From contig UCEY01000025.1 of the NCBI GenBank assembly GCA_900471605.1, positions 62,001 to 126,000 on the forward strand: a stretch of DNA of 64,000 nt, written 5' to 3'. The notes beneath the pieces are model-generated. The model did not search any database, had not been told where the DNA came from, and worked only from the letters and a program-made list of their open reading frames with translations. Position 1 is the first letter of the stretch, and each line of letters starts with the position of its first letter. The stretch is from Hyphomicrobiales bacterium (GTDB lineage: Bacteria; Pseudomonadota; Alphaproteobacteria; Rhizobiales; Rhizobiaceae). This document shows, piece by piece, positions 9,112 to 17,335 of this stretch. The translations under genes were made by a program, and so were the position numbers.

Positions 9112-9190
9112 CACGCGCGGCGTCCCCTCGTCGCGCGTGACCTTCCTAATTTTTTCATGCCGTTCCAGACGAAAGCGTGACCACGCTTTC
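9112..9190 (+). other. Two consecutive stem-loops between the tssC paralogues
   Basis: First hairpin: CACGCGCGGCG (9112-9122) with CGTCGCGCGTG (9129-9139), 11 bp with one G-T pair and a 6-base loop, followed ten bases later by six T's (9150-9155). Second hairpin: GAAAGCGTG (9171-9179) with CACGCTTTC (9182-9190), a perfect 9 bp, extended by flanking GTTCC/GGAAC. The first resembles a leaky terminator; the second resembles the palindromic intergenic elements common in rhizobial genomes. Confidence 0.55.
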
Positions 9191-9223
9191 CCGGAACTGC
9201 CGGGATTTGAAACCAGGATGACG

Positions 9224-10612
9224 ATGGGTTCTTGCACAGAATGGAGGCGTCGGGCGGACCGGTTGATCGCATTGATCGACGAGGCCCTGAACGCCCAAGT
9301 GAACGCGATCCTGCATCACCCCGATTTCCAGGCGATGGAGGCGAGGTGGCGCGGCCTTGCCATGCTCGTGCGCGCATCCGGCCCGAGCGGCGATGTGAAG
9401 GTCAAGCTTCTGAGCGTTGGTGCGCAGGAGCTTTCCCGCAGCATGGAGCGCGCCTCGGACTTCGACCAGAGCCATCTCTTCGAGCTGATCTACAGCCGAG
9501 AATTCGGCACGCCGGGCGGCGAACCCTACGGGCTGCTGATCGGCGACTATCACTTCTCGCCGGAAGAGCCGCATGGCGGGGACGCCGTCAGCCTCCTGAC
9601 CCAGCTCGGCATGGTGGCCGCGGCCGCCTTCTGCCCCTTCGTCGCCGGAGCCTCGCCCCAGGCGGTCGGGCTCGAGGACTTTCACGAGCTCGGTCGCGTC
9701 CAGGACTTTTCCTGGCTCGCCAGCGATCCGGCCCGCATCCGCTGGAACGCACTTCGCGCCCGCGAGGACTCGCGTTTCCTCGGCCTCGTCGGCCCACGCG
9801 TCCTGATGCGCGCGCCACTCGAACCGTATGACCGGCGGCGCAACGACGGCTTTCCCTTCCGCGAGGAGATTGCAGCAGACGGCAGCTCCCTGCTCTGGGG
9901 CAACGGTGCTTTCGCCTTCGCCACCATCGTCATCCGCAATTTCATCGAATCGGGCTGGTTCGCCGATATCCGCGGCGTCACCCAGGACAGGATCGACGGC
10001 GGTTTGTTGAGCACATCGGAACTGCGCCCCTACGATTTCGGCACCGAAAGCAACGGGCTTTCGGCCCAGCCCCCGGTGGAAATTCGTCTCACCAGCGTTC
10101 AGGAGCAGCAATTCTGCGATCTCGGCCTGATCCCTGTCGCGACCACCTATCTCTCGGCCTCGGCGATCTTCAACTCCAATCAGTCGCTGCACGCCCCGCC
10201 GCATTATTCCAACGAGCATGCGCGCCAGAACGCCCGGCTCGCCGCGATGCTGCAATACGTGCTCTGCGCCTCGCGCTTTTCGCATTATCTGAAGGTCATC
10301 ATGCGTGACGAGATCGGCCAGCTCTCGGACGCCGGTTCCATCCAGCGGAAGCTCGATGACTGGCTGACCGGTTATACGCTCGGCAACGACGACGCCGATC
10401 TTTCGCTGCGCACCCGCTTCCCCCTTCGTTCCGCCGGCATCACGGTCGCGGAAATTCCCGGCAAACCGGGCACCTTCTCCTGCACTGTCCGCTTGCAGCC
10501 GCATTTCCAGCTCGATGACGTGTCCACGAGCTTCCACCTCGTCGCCGAGACCGCGAACCCGGACCAGATCGTTCGCCGCCCCGTCGCCATGACCGAGAGG
10601 ATGTCCGCATGA
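9224..10612 (+). CDS. impD: TssC-like protein (ImpD), second sheath-subunit paralogue
   Basis: About 462 residues from the ATG at 9224, chosen because AGG lies six bases upstream and the family homology begins here; the frame is open back to 9137. TssC motifs recur: [61 protein letters not shown] and the C-terminal EIPGKPGTFSCTVRLQPHF. It lacks the roughly 60-residue N-terminal extension of the first TssC. Agrobacterium likewise encodes two TssC forms. Its role is less clear than that of the first copy; it may be an accessory or alternative sheath subunit. The stop overlaps the tagJ start (ATGA). Confidence 0.9.
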   Translation: MGSCTEWRRRADRLIALIDEALNAQVNAILHHPDFQAMEARWRGLAMLVRASGPSGDVKVKLLSVGAQELSRSMERASDFDQSHLFELIYSREFGTPGGEPYGLLIGDYHFSPEEPHGGDAVSLLTQLGMVAAAAFCPFVAGASPQAVGLEDFHELGRVQDFSWLASDPARIRWNALRAREDSRFLGLVGPRVLMRAPLEPYDRRRNDGFPFREEIAADGSSLLWGNGAFAFATIVIRNFIESGWFADIRGVTQDRIDGGLLSTSELRPYDFGTESNGLSAQPPVEIRLTSVQEQQFCDLGLIPVATTYLSASAIFNSNQSLHAPPHYSNEHARQNARLAAMLQYVLCASRFSHYLKVIMRDEIGQLSDAGSIQRKLDDWLTGYTLGNDDADLSLRTRFPLRSAGITVAEIPGKPGTFSCTVRLQPHFQLDDVSTSFHLVAETANPDQIVRRPVAMTERMSA

Positions 10613-11439
10613 CGCTTTCCGAAAGCATCGCCAAATCCCTGAGCGACAATGCGCTCGACGCCGCACTCGATATGGCAAAGGCGCATCTGAAATCCCATCC
10701 GTCGGACCAGGAGGCCCGCCACCTCTATATCGACCTGTTGGTACTTTCCGGCGATTACGAGCGCGCCGACAATCAATGCAGCCTCGCCGTCACCTTCGCG
10801 CCCGATGCGACCATGGGCTTTGCCCTTCTGCGTAACGAACTGCGCGGCATGGCGGCGCGCGATGCCTGGTTCCGGAGCGGCGCCGTGCCGGAATTCCCGC
10901 AAGGGCCAAGCAATCTCGACAAGCTTGCGGTCCGCCTCGGCATCGCGCACCGGACGGGGGATATCGACGACGCAGCGCAAGCGCTCGCCACCCTGGAGGT
11001 TCAGCGCGGCGAACGTCCGATCCTCTGGAATGGGAAGAGAGTGTCCGACTTCCGCGATCTCGACGACCGGACGCCGCATGCGCTGGAAGTCATCATGACC
11101 GGCGGCGCCTATCTCTGGATCGACTACGCCAAGATCGCGGCGCTTGCTGTCGAGCCGATCGCAAGGCCGCGCGATCTCGCTTTCCGGCGGGCGGAGCTCT
11201 CGCTCATCGATGGCGCCGTGGCGCCGGTACTGCTGCCCGCAATCTATCACGGCACGGCAGCGGATGCGGCGCTGCTTCTGGGCCGGGAAACCGATTGGGT
11301 CGAGGAGCCGACGGGCATCACCACCGGCGGCGGCCAGCGATGCTTCCTCGCCGGAGACGAACTCGTCTCCTTCCACGATACCGAAAGCCTTGAAACCGTT
11401 GTTGCAACAACCGGCCGGAAGCAGGTCGTCCATGGCTGA
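10609..11439 (+). CDS. tagJ: TagJ (ImpE), ClpV-binding accessory protein
   Basis: A 276-residue protein, the usual TagJ length. Residues 1-100 look TPR-like (DMAKAHLKSHPSDQEARHLYIDLLVLSGDYERADNQ, in two pieces). The second half includes NGKRVSDFRDLDDRTPHALEV, close to the conserved ImpE segment with its W-x-x-F/R-D-x-D-D pattern. TagJ binds the N-terminal domain of ClpV and TssB and modulates sheath disassembly in some T6SSs; it is not essential everywhere. The gene overlaps impD by four bases and tssE by eight (ATGGCTGA), implying coupled translation. Confidence 0.9.
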   Translation: MTLSESIAKSLSDNALDAALDMAKAHLKSHPSDQEARHLYIDLLVLSGDYERADNQCSLAVTFAPDATMGFALLRNELRGMAARDAWFRSGAVPEFPQGPSNLDKLAVRLGIAHRTGDIDDAAQALATLEVQRGERPILWNGKRVSDFRDLDDRTPHALEVIMTGGAYLWIDYAKIAALAVEPIARPRDLAFRRAELSLIDGAVAPVLLPAIYHGTAADAALLLGRETDWVEEPTGITTGGGQRCFLAGDELVSFHDTESLETVVATTGRKQVVHG

Positions 11440-11941
11440 TCCGCTCGAACGCTACCGGCCGCGCGACCGCATTCTGGCCCGTTCGATCCTCGATCGACTG
11501 ATCGACGAGGCGCCTGACCGTGCCTTCGACGCTCCGACAAGCCTGGTGGATCAGGTGCGCGACATGCGGGAAACGATCCGCCGCGACCTGGAAGCCCTCC
11601 TCAACACCCGTCGCTGCCCGACCGCGCCACCGACCGTACTTGGCGAACTCAAGGATGCCCTGGTCAGTTACGGGGTCGACGGCATGGTATCTGCGAACCT
11701 CGTGACGGATGAGGCCAAACTGAGGCTCGCCCAGATGATCGAGCGTCGCATTTCTCTTTTCGAGACGCGCCTCTCCGATGTTCGCGTGACGATCCTGAAA
11801 AGCCGGACGATGACGGAGCGGGCATTGCGCATGCGCATCCAGGCGAGCTTTCGCCTGCATGAAGGCATGCCACCGATCAGCTTCGAATCGACCATCGACC
11901 CGTCTACGCAACGGTTCCTGGTGGAGGCGGCGAATGGCTGA
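11432..11941 (+). CDS. tssE: TssE (ImpF), gp25-like baseplate protein
   Basis: A 169-residue protein from the ATG at 11432. The gp25 fold signature is visible: RSILDRLIDEAP, VRDMRETIRRDLEALLNTRR, LGELKDALVSYGVDG and the C-terminal FRLHEGMPPISFESTIDP. It contains the acidic EALLNTRR turn expected of lysozyme-like gp25 proteins, which nucleate the sheath at the baseplate. Both junctions use the same eight-base overlap, ATGGCTGA: its start lies inside the tagJ stop and its own stop lies inside the tssF start. Confidence 0.93.
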   Translation: MADPLERYRPRDRILARSILDRLIDEAPDRAFDAPTSLVDQVRDMRETIRRDLEALLNTRRCPTAPPTVLGELKDALVSYGVDGMVSANLVTDEAKLRLAQMIERRISLFETRLSDVRVTILKSRTMTERALRMRIQASFRLHEGMPPISFESTIDPSTQRFLVEAANG

Positions 11942-13715
11942 AGGCTTCCTCAACCGCTATAATGACGAACTGCTGGCGCTGCGTCGGCGGGCGGCGCGGT
12001 TTGCCGATGCGTTTCCGAAGATCGCCGGCCGCCTGCGGCTGACCGGCGATGTCGCGGACGATCCGCATGTGGAGCGGCTGATCCAGAGCTTTGCCTATTC
12101 CGCCGCCCGTGTCCGCCAGAAGATCGACGACGAATTCCCGGAGCTGACGGACGGGCTGCTCGAAACCCTCTATCCGCACTATCTTGCACCGCTCCCCTCG
12201 ATGAGCATCGTGCGGTTCAAGCCCGCCAGCACGCTTGCCTCGGTGCAGACGGTGCAGCGCCATACGGAAATCCTGGCCGAGCCGATCGGGGGCGAAGCCT
12301 GCCGGTTCCGCACCACCCAGGATGTCGATGTCGCGCCGGTCGAGATCGCCGCTGCCGCACTGTCCGGCCAGCCGATCAACGCGCCGCTGTCGCCCTATTC
12401 CGGTGTCGCCGGCTGCCTGCGGCTGTCGGTTCGCGCGCTCGATCCGCGCCAGCCGTTCGGCGATCTCGGCATCGGCAGGCTGCGGCTGCACATCCCCTCG
12501 CCCTGGCAGCAGGCGGTGGCGATCCACGAACTGCTCGCCAACCACACACTCGGCATCGCGCTTGCAAAACATGCAGACGATCGCGAGCCGATCTTTCTAG
12601 CCGCCCGGAACCTGAAGCCCGTGGGCTTCGAACCGGAACAGGCGATGCTGCCCTATCCCGCGCCGAGTTTCATCGGCTACCGGCTGCTGACCGAGTTTTT
12701 TGCCCTGCCGCAGAAATTCCTGTTCCTCGATCTTCACGGGCTCGATGCCTGGAAGGGCGAAACTCTGGAAATCTTCATCTATCTGGATGAGACGGACGCG
12801 AAGCTTGAACGCGCGGTGTCGGCCCGCGATTTCACGCTCAACGCCACGCCGGTCGTCAACCTCTTCCGCCAGACCTGCGAGCCGATTTCGGTCGACGGCA
12901 CCCGCACGGAATATCGGCTCCTGCCGGATGCGCGCCGCCAGAGGACGCGCGAAATCTATTCGGTCGACCGCGTGCTTCTGACCGGCTCCCGCGGGCAAGA
13001 AGAATTCTGCCAGCCATTCTTCGGCCGCTCGCAGCGAGCGGGCAACAGCGCCTCCCACTGGCAGGCCTATCGCCGCTTCGACGAAGACGACGGCACGAGC
13101 GACATGGAGATCGCTTTCGTCGACCGCAATCGCCGCTTCGCCGGGCCGATGGACGCGGTGGCCAGCGTCGATACGCTCTGCCTCAACCGCGACCTGCCGG
13201 AGCAGCTGCCCTTCGGCGGCGGCCACCCGTTCCTGCAACTGGCCTCGGGCCACGAGGCGGTCGCCGGCGTCGAAGCGCTGATCCCGCCCACACCTTCGGT
13301 CCGCATGAACGACCAGGAAGGCCGCAACTGGCGGCTCGTGTCGCACCTGCTGCTCAACCATCTCTCCCTGTTCGACAACGAAGGCGCGGCGCTCAAGGAT
13401 ATCCTGTCGCTTTATGCCTTCCGCGACAGCCCGGAAACCAAGCAGCTCGTCGATGCGCTGATCCGCATCAAGGCCGAAAATTCGACGGCGAGGCTCGGCA
13501 GCGGCGGCATGGTGCCCGGCACAGAGATCGCGCTGGAATTCGATCCCGCCGCCATCGACCGGCCGTCTGCCTTCCTGTTCGGCGCGGTGCTCGACCGCTT
13601 CTTCAGCCTCTACACCTCCGTCAACAGTTTTACCCGGCTGACCGTGTCGATGAAGGGGCAATCCAAACCCATTGCCACTTGGCCGGCACGCGCCGCCGAG
13701 CGGCCATTGCTCTGA
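11934..13715 (+). CDS. tssF: TssF (ImpG), baseplate wedge protein
   Basis: A 593-residue protein from the ATG at 11934. It opens with FLNRYNDELLALRRRAARFA and AFPKIAGRLRL, the standard TssF beginning, then DDPHVERLIQSFAYSAARVR and DEFPELTDGLLETLYPHYL. Near the C-terminus, FSLYTSVNSFTRLTV matches the conserved family end. TssF forms the (TssF)2-TssG wedge of the baseplate with TssK and TssE. It overlaps tssE by eight bases and is followed by tssG after 21 bases. Confidence 0.96.
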   Translation: MAEGFLNRYNDELLALRRRAARFADAFPKIAGRLRLTGDVADDPHVERLIQSFAYSAARVRQKIDDEFPELTDGLLETLYPHYLAPLPSMSIVRFKPASTLASVQTVQRHTEILAEPIGGEACRFRTTQDVDVAPVEIAAAALSGQPINAPLSPYSGVAGCLRLSVRALDPRQPFGDLGIGRLRLHIPSPWQQAVAIHELLANHTLGIALAKHADDREPIFLAARNLKPVGFEPEQAMLPYPAPSFIGYRLLTEFFALPQKFLFLDLHGLDAWKGETLEIFIYLDETDAKLERAVSARDFTLNATPVVNLFRQTCEPISVDGTRTEYRLLPDARRQRTREIYSVDRVLLTGSRGQEEFCQPFFGRSQRAGNSASHWQAYRRFDEDDGTSDMEIAFVDRNRRFAGPMDAVASVDTLCLNRDLPEQLPFGGGHPFLQLASGHEAVAGVEALIPPTPSVRMNDQEGRNWRLVSHLLLNHLSLFDNEGAALKDILSLYAFRDSPETKQLVDALIRIKAENSTARLGSGGMVPGTEIALEFDPAAIDRPSAFLFGAVLDRFFSLYTSVNSFTRLTVSMKGQSKPIATWPARAAERPLL

Positions 13716-13736
13716 CGAAAGGATTGCGGAACCAAC

Positions 13737-14810
13737 ATGGACCTGACGACCCGCAAACCTGACACGCCCTCCGGCGTTTCATCCGGCCCACTTGCCGACC
13801 TGCTCGAACGCGACCCCGGCCGCTTTGAACCGGTGACGGCATTCCGTGTGGCGCAGGCGGCCGTCAGCGAATATCCGGGGGGCGAGCTGGATATCGCATC
13901 CCACACAGGCGTCTCTCCCGCGCCGCTCGCCGTCAGCGGCTTCAAGCGGAAGGGCATGCGCGCGTCGGTGAAGAGCGCGCTTGCCGGGTTGATCGGCCCA
14001 CTCGGCTCCATGCCCTCAGCCTATAACGAAATCATCCTTCGCGAAGAGCGCAACAGGTCGAAGGCTCTGGCAAGCTTCTTCGATCTCTTCAGTGCCCGCA
14101 TGGCCGAGCTGTTCGTCGATGCCTGCGAGAAATATCGCATCGCGCGCCGGCTGCGCTGGGGCGGCAGCCGCAAGGACAATGCCTTCATCACGACTCTCCT
14201 TGCCCTCACCGGTTCCGGCACCAAACGCCTGACGGAACGAAGCGGCGTCGATGAGGATCTCGTGCTGCGCTTCTCAGGCTTCTTTGCCGCACGCAACCGC
14301 AATGCAACGAACCTGCGGGCGATGCTTGGGGAATTCAGCGGCCTGCCGATCGAAATCGAACTCTTTCGCGGCCGCTGGCTTGCCATTCCCGAGGAGGAGC
14401 GCAGCCGAATGGGCCAGCCGCACGGCGTGCAGCTCGGCGTCAATGCCACCGCCGGCGCTGCCATCCGCGATTTCAGCGGCGGTTTTCGCGTCGTCATTGG
14501 TCCGCTCGGCTACGCCGACTACCTGTCGCTTGCGCCCGGCGGCCGCAACATCACCGAACTCTTCGCGCTGACCCGCCTTTATGTCGGCTCGGCTCTCGAC
14601 TTCGATATTCAGGTCATCCTGAGGAAGGAAGACATTCCCTTCTGCCAGCTCGGCCAAGGCGGCGAAGGGGGCGGCAAAGAGGCCGGCGACCCACCGCGCC
14701 TCGGTTGGAACAGCTGGGCCCGCGTCGCGCCCGCCGGGAAGGACAGCGGCGATGCGGTGATCGTCGAACGCCAGCGACAGATAGAAGGAGGAGGCCGACA
14801 TGCGGCTTGA
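13737..14810 (+). CDS. tssG: TssG (ImpH), baseplate wedge protein
   Basis: A 357-residue protein. Typical TssG elements: an N-terminal LADLLERDPGRFEPVTAFRV helix, FKRKGMRASVKSALAGLIGP, NEIILREERNRSKALASFFDLF, and the C-terminal VGPLGYADYLSLAPGG-like region (here VIGPLGYADYL). It pairs with two TssF molecules in the baseplate. The last 40 residues are Gly- and charge-rich and probably flexible. Its stop overlaps the FHA gene start by 11 bases. Confidence 0.94.
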   Translation: MDLTTRKPDTPSGVSSGPLADLLERDPGRFEPVTAFRVAQAAVSEYPGGELDIASHTGVSPAPLAVSGFKRKGMRASVKSALAGLIGPLGSMPSAYNEIILREERNRSKALASFFDLFSARMAELFVDACEKYRIARRLRWGGSRKDNAFITTLLALTGSGTKRLTERSGVDEDLVLRFSGFFAARNRNATNLRAMLGEFSGLPIEIELFRGRWLAIPEEERSRMGQPHGVQLGVNATAGAAIRDFSGGFRVVIGPLGYADYLSLAPGGRNITELFALTRLYVGSALDFDIQVILRKEDIPFCQLGQGGEGGGKEAGDPPRLGWNSWARVAPAGKDSGDAVIVERQRQIEGGGRHAA

Positions 14811-16005
14811 ATTGCGCCAGATCGACAGCGAGGGGACGTCGCCCGCCAGCCGGAAATGGTTCTTCGAACGCGGCCGGCGCACGCTCGGACGCGCGCCGGA
14901 TTGCGATTGGCGGCTGCCGGAGGACCAGCGCTCGGTGTCGAAATTCCATTGCACGATCGAAAGGGACCGCGAAGGCTTCCTGCTGCGCGATCAGAGCGCC
15001 AATGGATCGAAGGTCGATGGCCATATCGTTCACGAAGGAGAATCGGCGAGGCTTGCCGACCAATCGACTGTCGAAGTCGGAAACCTGGCCTTCAAGGTCC
15101 GCATCTCCGGCGAACGTGATGAAGACCTGGAAGACCCCGAGGCCGGCCTCGTTCTCAGCGACGAACCCCTGACCATCTCCTCCATCCTCGCAGACATCGC
15201 CCCCGGCGGCCGTGCTGCCGCTGGCATTCTCGGCGAACGCGTCGCGGAGGATTGGTCGGTACCGGTCGCGACCGAAAAGGAAGGCTCCAGCCCGTCCCGC
15301 AATATAGAGATCGGCTGGAACGGCCCGCCAGAAATCCGCTCCGCCACCAAATTCCTTCCGGACGACTGGAATACGGACGAAGGATCCGACTACGGCAGCC
15401 ATCTGGAACATGGATCGGCGACCCATGTGTCCGCACCGGCTCTGCGCGTCCGCGCCGTGGAGACATTGGAAACCGTCAACGACAACATCCCTCCGCCGGA
15501 ACCGTTGCTCGACGATTTCCCACGCCTGTCGATCGGCCGGGCGGGCGAGCTCGCGGAAAGACTGGAGCCTTTGCTCGGCCGGTTCGACGAAGCTCTGGAC
15601 AACGCTTTTGCCGTTTTCGAGATGGAGCCGCCGCGACCCGCTTCCGAGCCGGATATCTTCGGCCGCAGCCGCGAAGAGGCGCTCGTCATCAGAGCCGAGG
15701 CCCTGCTTGACCGGCAGATGAAGCTCAATGCCGCGCTGGAAGAGCTCGTGCGGGAAGCCGGGCGCCAGATGGAGCCGCGCATTCTGGAAGCGCGGATCGA
15801 TGCCGGGTCCCGCGGCCTGCGCTTCGCGCCTCCCTGGGGGCGCAATCGCGACTATTGGCAGGCTTATAAGGCGCAATTCGAAAAGAACGGCAGGGCGCAA
15901 TCGGTCCGGGAGATCTTTCGCGACGCGATGACGCGGGCGGTGGACGGCGGACAACGCGAGACCATGCCGAAAGAACGGGAAGGAAGCGGCAGACATGAGG
16001 AATGA
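14800..16005 (+). CDS. FHA-domain protein (Fha/TagH, ImpI), phosphothreonine reader of the T6SS
   Basis: A 401-residue protein; the ATG at 14800 follows GGAGGAGG. Residues 15-100 form an FHA domain: GRRTLGRAPDCDWRLPE, then SVSKFHCTI, and the phosphopeptide-binding NGSKVDGH loop. The middle is low-complexity and Pro/Ser-rich. Residues about 235-390 form a mostly helical C-terminal region resembling the TagH-type C-terminal domain. In Agrobacterium and Pseudomonas, Fha binds phosphorylated T6SS components made by PpkA and triggers assembly; TagF represses by binding it. All three regulatory genes (fha, TagF-PP2C, kinase-like) are in this operon. Confidence 0.92.
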   Translation: MRLELRQIDSEGTSPASRKWFFERGRRTLGRAPDCDWRLPEDQRSVSKFHCTIERDREGFLLRDQSANGSKVDGHIVHEGESARLADQSTVEVGNLAFKVRISGERDEDLEDPEAGLVLSDEPLTISSILADIAPGGRAAAGILGERVAEDWSVPVATEKEGSSPSRNIEIGWNGPPEIRSATKFLPDDWNTDEGSDYGSHLEHGSATHVSAPALRVRAVETLETVNDNIPPPEPLLDDFPRLSIGRAGELAERLEPLLGRFDEALDNAFAVFEMEPPRPASEPDIFGRSREEALVIRAEALLDRQMKLNAALEELVREAGRQMEPRILEARIDAGSRGLRFAPPWGRNRDYWQAYKAQFEKNGRAQSVREIFRDAMTRAVDGGQRETMPKEREGSGRHEE

Positions 16006-17335
16006 AAACCGGGTGGCCTGGAGCGAAGGCATGTTCCTTCGCGTACAACATTTCCAGCAGGCGGACCGCTGGACGGAAAGGCTTGTCCGCACCACCACGC
16101 GCGGCCTCTCTCCCTATCCCTGGGGCGTGTCCGAGATCGGCATCGACCGCAGCGCGCTGGCGATCGGCCAGTTCGCTCTTTCGAACCTGCGCGGCATGAT
16201 GCCGGACGGCACGCCTTTCGAGGCCCCGATCGATGCCGACCTGCCGCCGCCGCTCGATCTCGACGAGAACACCAAGAACGCGATCGTCTATCTTGCCCTT
16301 CCCGCCCGCCAGCCGGGCAAGGCGGATGTGGCGCTGAACGGCGGCGCCAAGTTGAACAGCGTCCGCCTCGTCGCCTCGCATTACGAAGCGCCGGATGCCA
16401 ATGTCGAGACCGATTTCATGGCGCCGATCGATGTCGGCCGGCTCAGCATGCGTTATCTCAAGACCGGCGACGAGCTCAGCGGATATGAGCTGGTCGGCCT
16501 CGCCCGCATCATCGAGGTACGCTCCGACCGCGCCGTCATCCTCGATCCGGAATTCATCGCGCCAAGTCTCAACTGCGCCGCCGAGGCGCGTCTGACCGAG
16601 CTGATGACCGAACTGCTCGGCATCGTCCGACACCGCGCGGAAGCGATCGCCGAAAGGATCGGTGATCCGACCATTCGCGGCACGGCGGAGGTCGGCGATT
16701 ATTTCCTGCTGCAGATCCTCAATCGCGCCGATCCGATGCTGAAGCATATCCTTTCCAATGCGACACGCATCCATCCGATCGAATTCTATGAGACCTGCAT
16801 CCAGCTCGCGGGCGAACTCGCCACCTTCACGACCGAGCGCAAGCGGGCGACCGATTTCCCGCCCTACCGGCATGACGACCTGAAGGGGACCTTCGCAGCC
16901 GTCTTCGACGACCTGCGCGCATCGCTTTCCGCGGTTCTCGAACAGGCCGCCGTCGCGATCGAACTCGCAGAACGCCGCCATGGCGTGCGCGTCGGCACCA
17001 TCAACGATCGCTCGCTGCTCAGGGATGCCGGTTTCGTGCTGGCGGTCAGGGCAGAAATGTCGGCCGAGGACGTTCGCCGGAAACTGCCGGCCCAGATCAA
17101 GGTCGGCCCCGTTGAGCGCATCGCCGATCTCGTCAATGTGGCGCTGCCCGGCATTCCCGTCCGGCCGCTGCCGGTCTTGCCGCGTCAGTTGCCCTACCGG
17201 TCCGGCACCATCTACTTCGAACTCGACACCAAAAATCCGCTCTGGAAGCAACTCGACACCTCGGGCGCCATCGCCATGCATCTCGCAGGCGATTTCCCGG
17301 GCCTCGAAATGGAACTGTGGGCCCTTAGAGAATGA
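15995..17335 (+). CDS. tssK: TssK (ImpJ), baseplate-to-membrane adaptor
   Basis: A 446-residue protein of normal length. It begins NRVAWSEGMFLRVQHFQQADR, the near-universal TssK start (VxWxEGMFLxPQHFQ). Later features are LGIVRHRAEAIAERI, a YFLLQILNRADPMLKHIL segment and the C-terminal YFELDTKNPLWKQL. TssK trimers link the TssFG baseplate to TssL and TssM in the inner membrane. It overlaps the FHA gene by 11 bases and tssL by four (ATGA). Confidence 0.97.
   Translation: MRNENRVAWSEGMFLRVQHFQQADRWTERLVRTTTRGLSPYPWGVSEIGIDRSALAIGQFALSNLRGMMPDGTPFEAPIDADLPPPLDLDENTKNAIVYLALPARQPGKADVALNGGAKLNSVRLVASHYEAPDANVETDFMAPIDVGRLSMRYLKTGDELSGYELVGLARIIEVRSDRAVILDPEFIAPSLNCAAEARLTELMTELLGIVRHRAEAIAERIGDPTIRGTAEVGDYFLLQILNRADPMLKHILSNATRIHPIEFYETCIQLAGELATFTTERKRATDFPPYRHDDLKGTFAAVFDDLRASLSAVLEQAAVAIELAERRHGVRVGTINDRSLLRDAGFVLAVRAEMSAEDVRRKLPAQIKVGPVERIADLVNVALPGIPVRPLPVLPRQLPYRSGTIYFELDTKNPLWKQLDTSGAIAMHLAGDFPGLEMELWALRE

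Noticed and set aside
9155..10678. 507-codon minus-strand frame
   Set aside because: Antisense to the second tssC, which has strong family motifs; no ribosome-binding site or domain on this strand.
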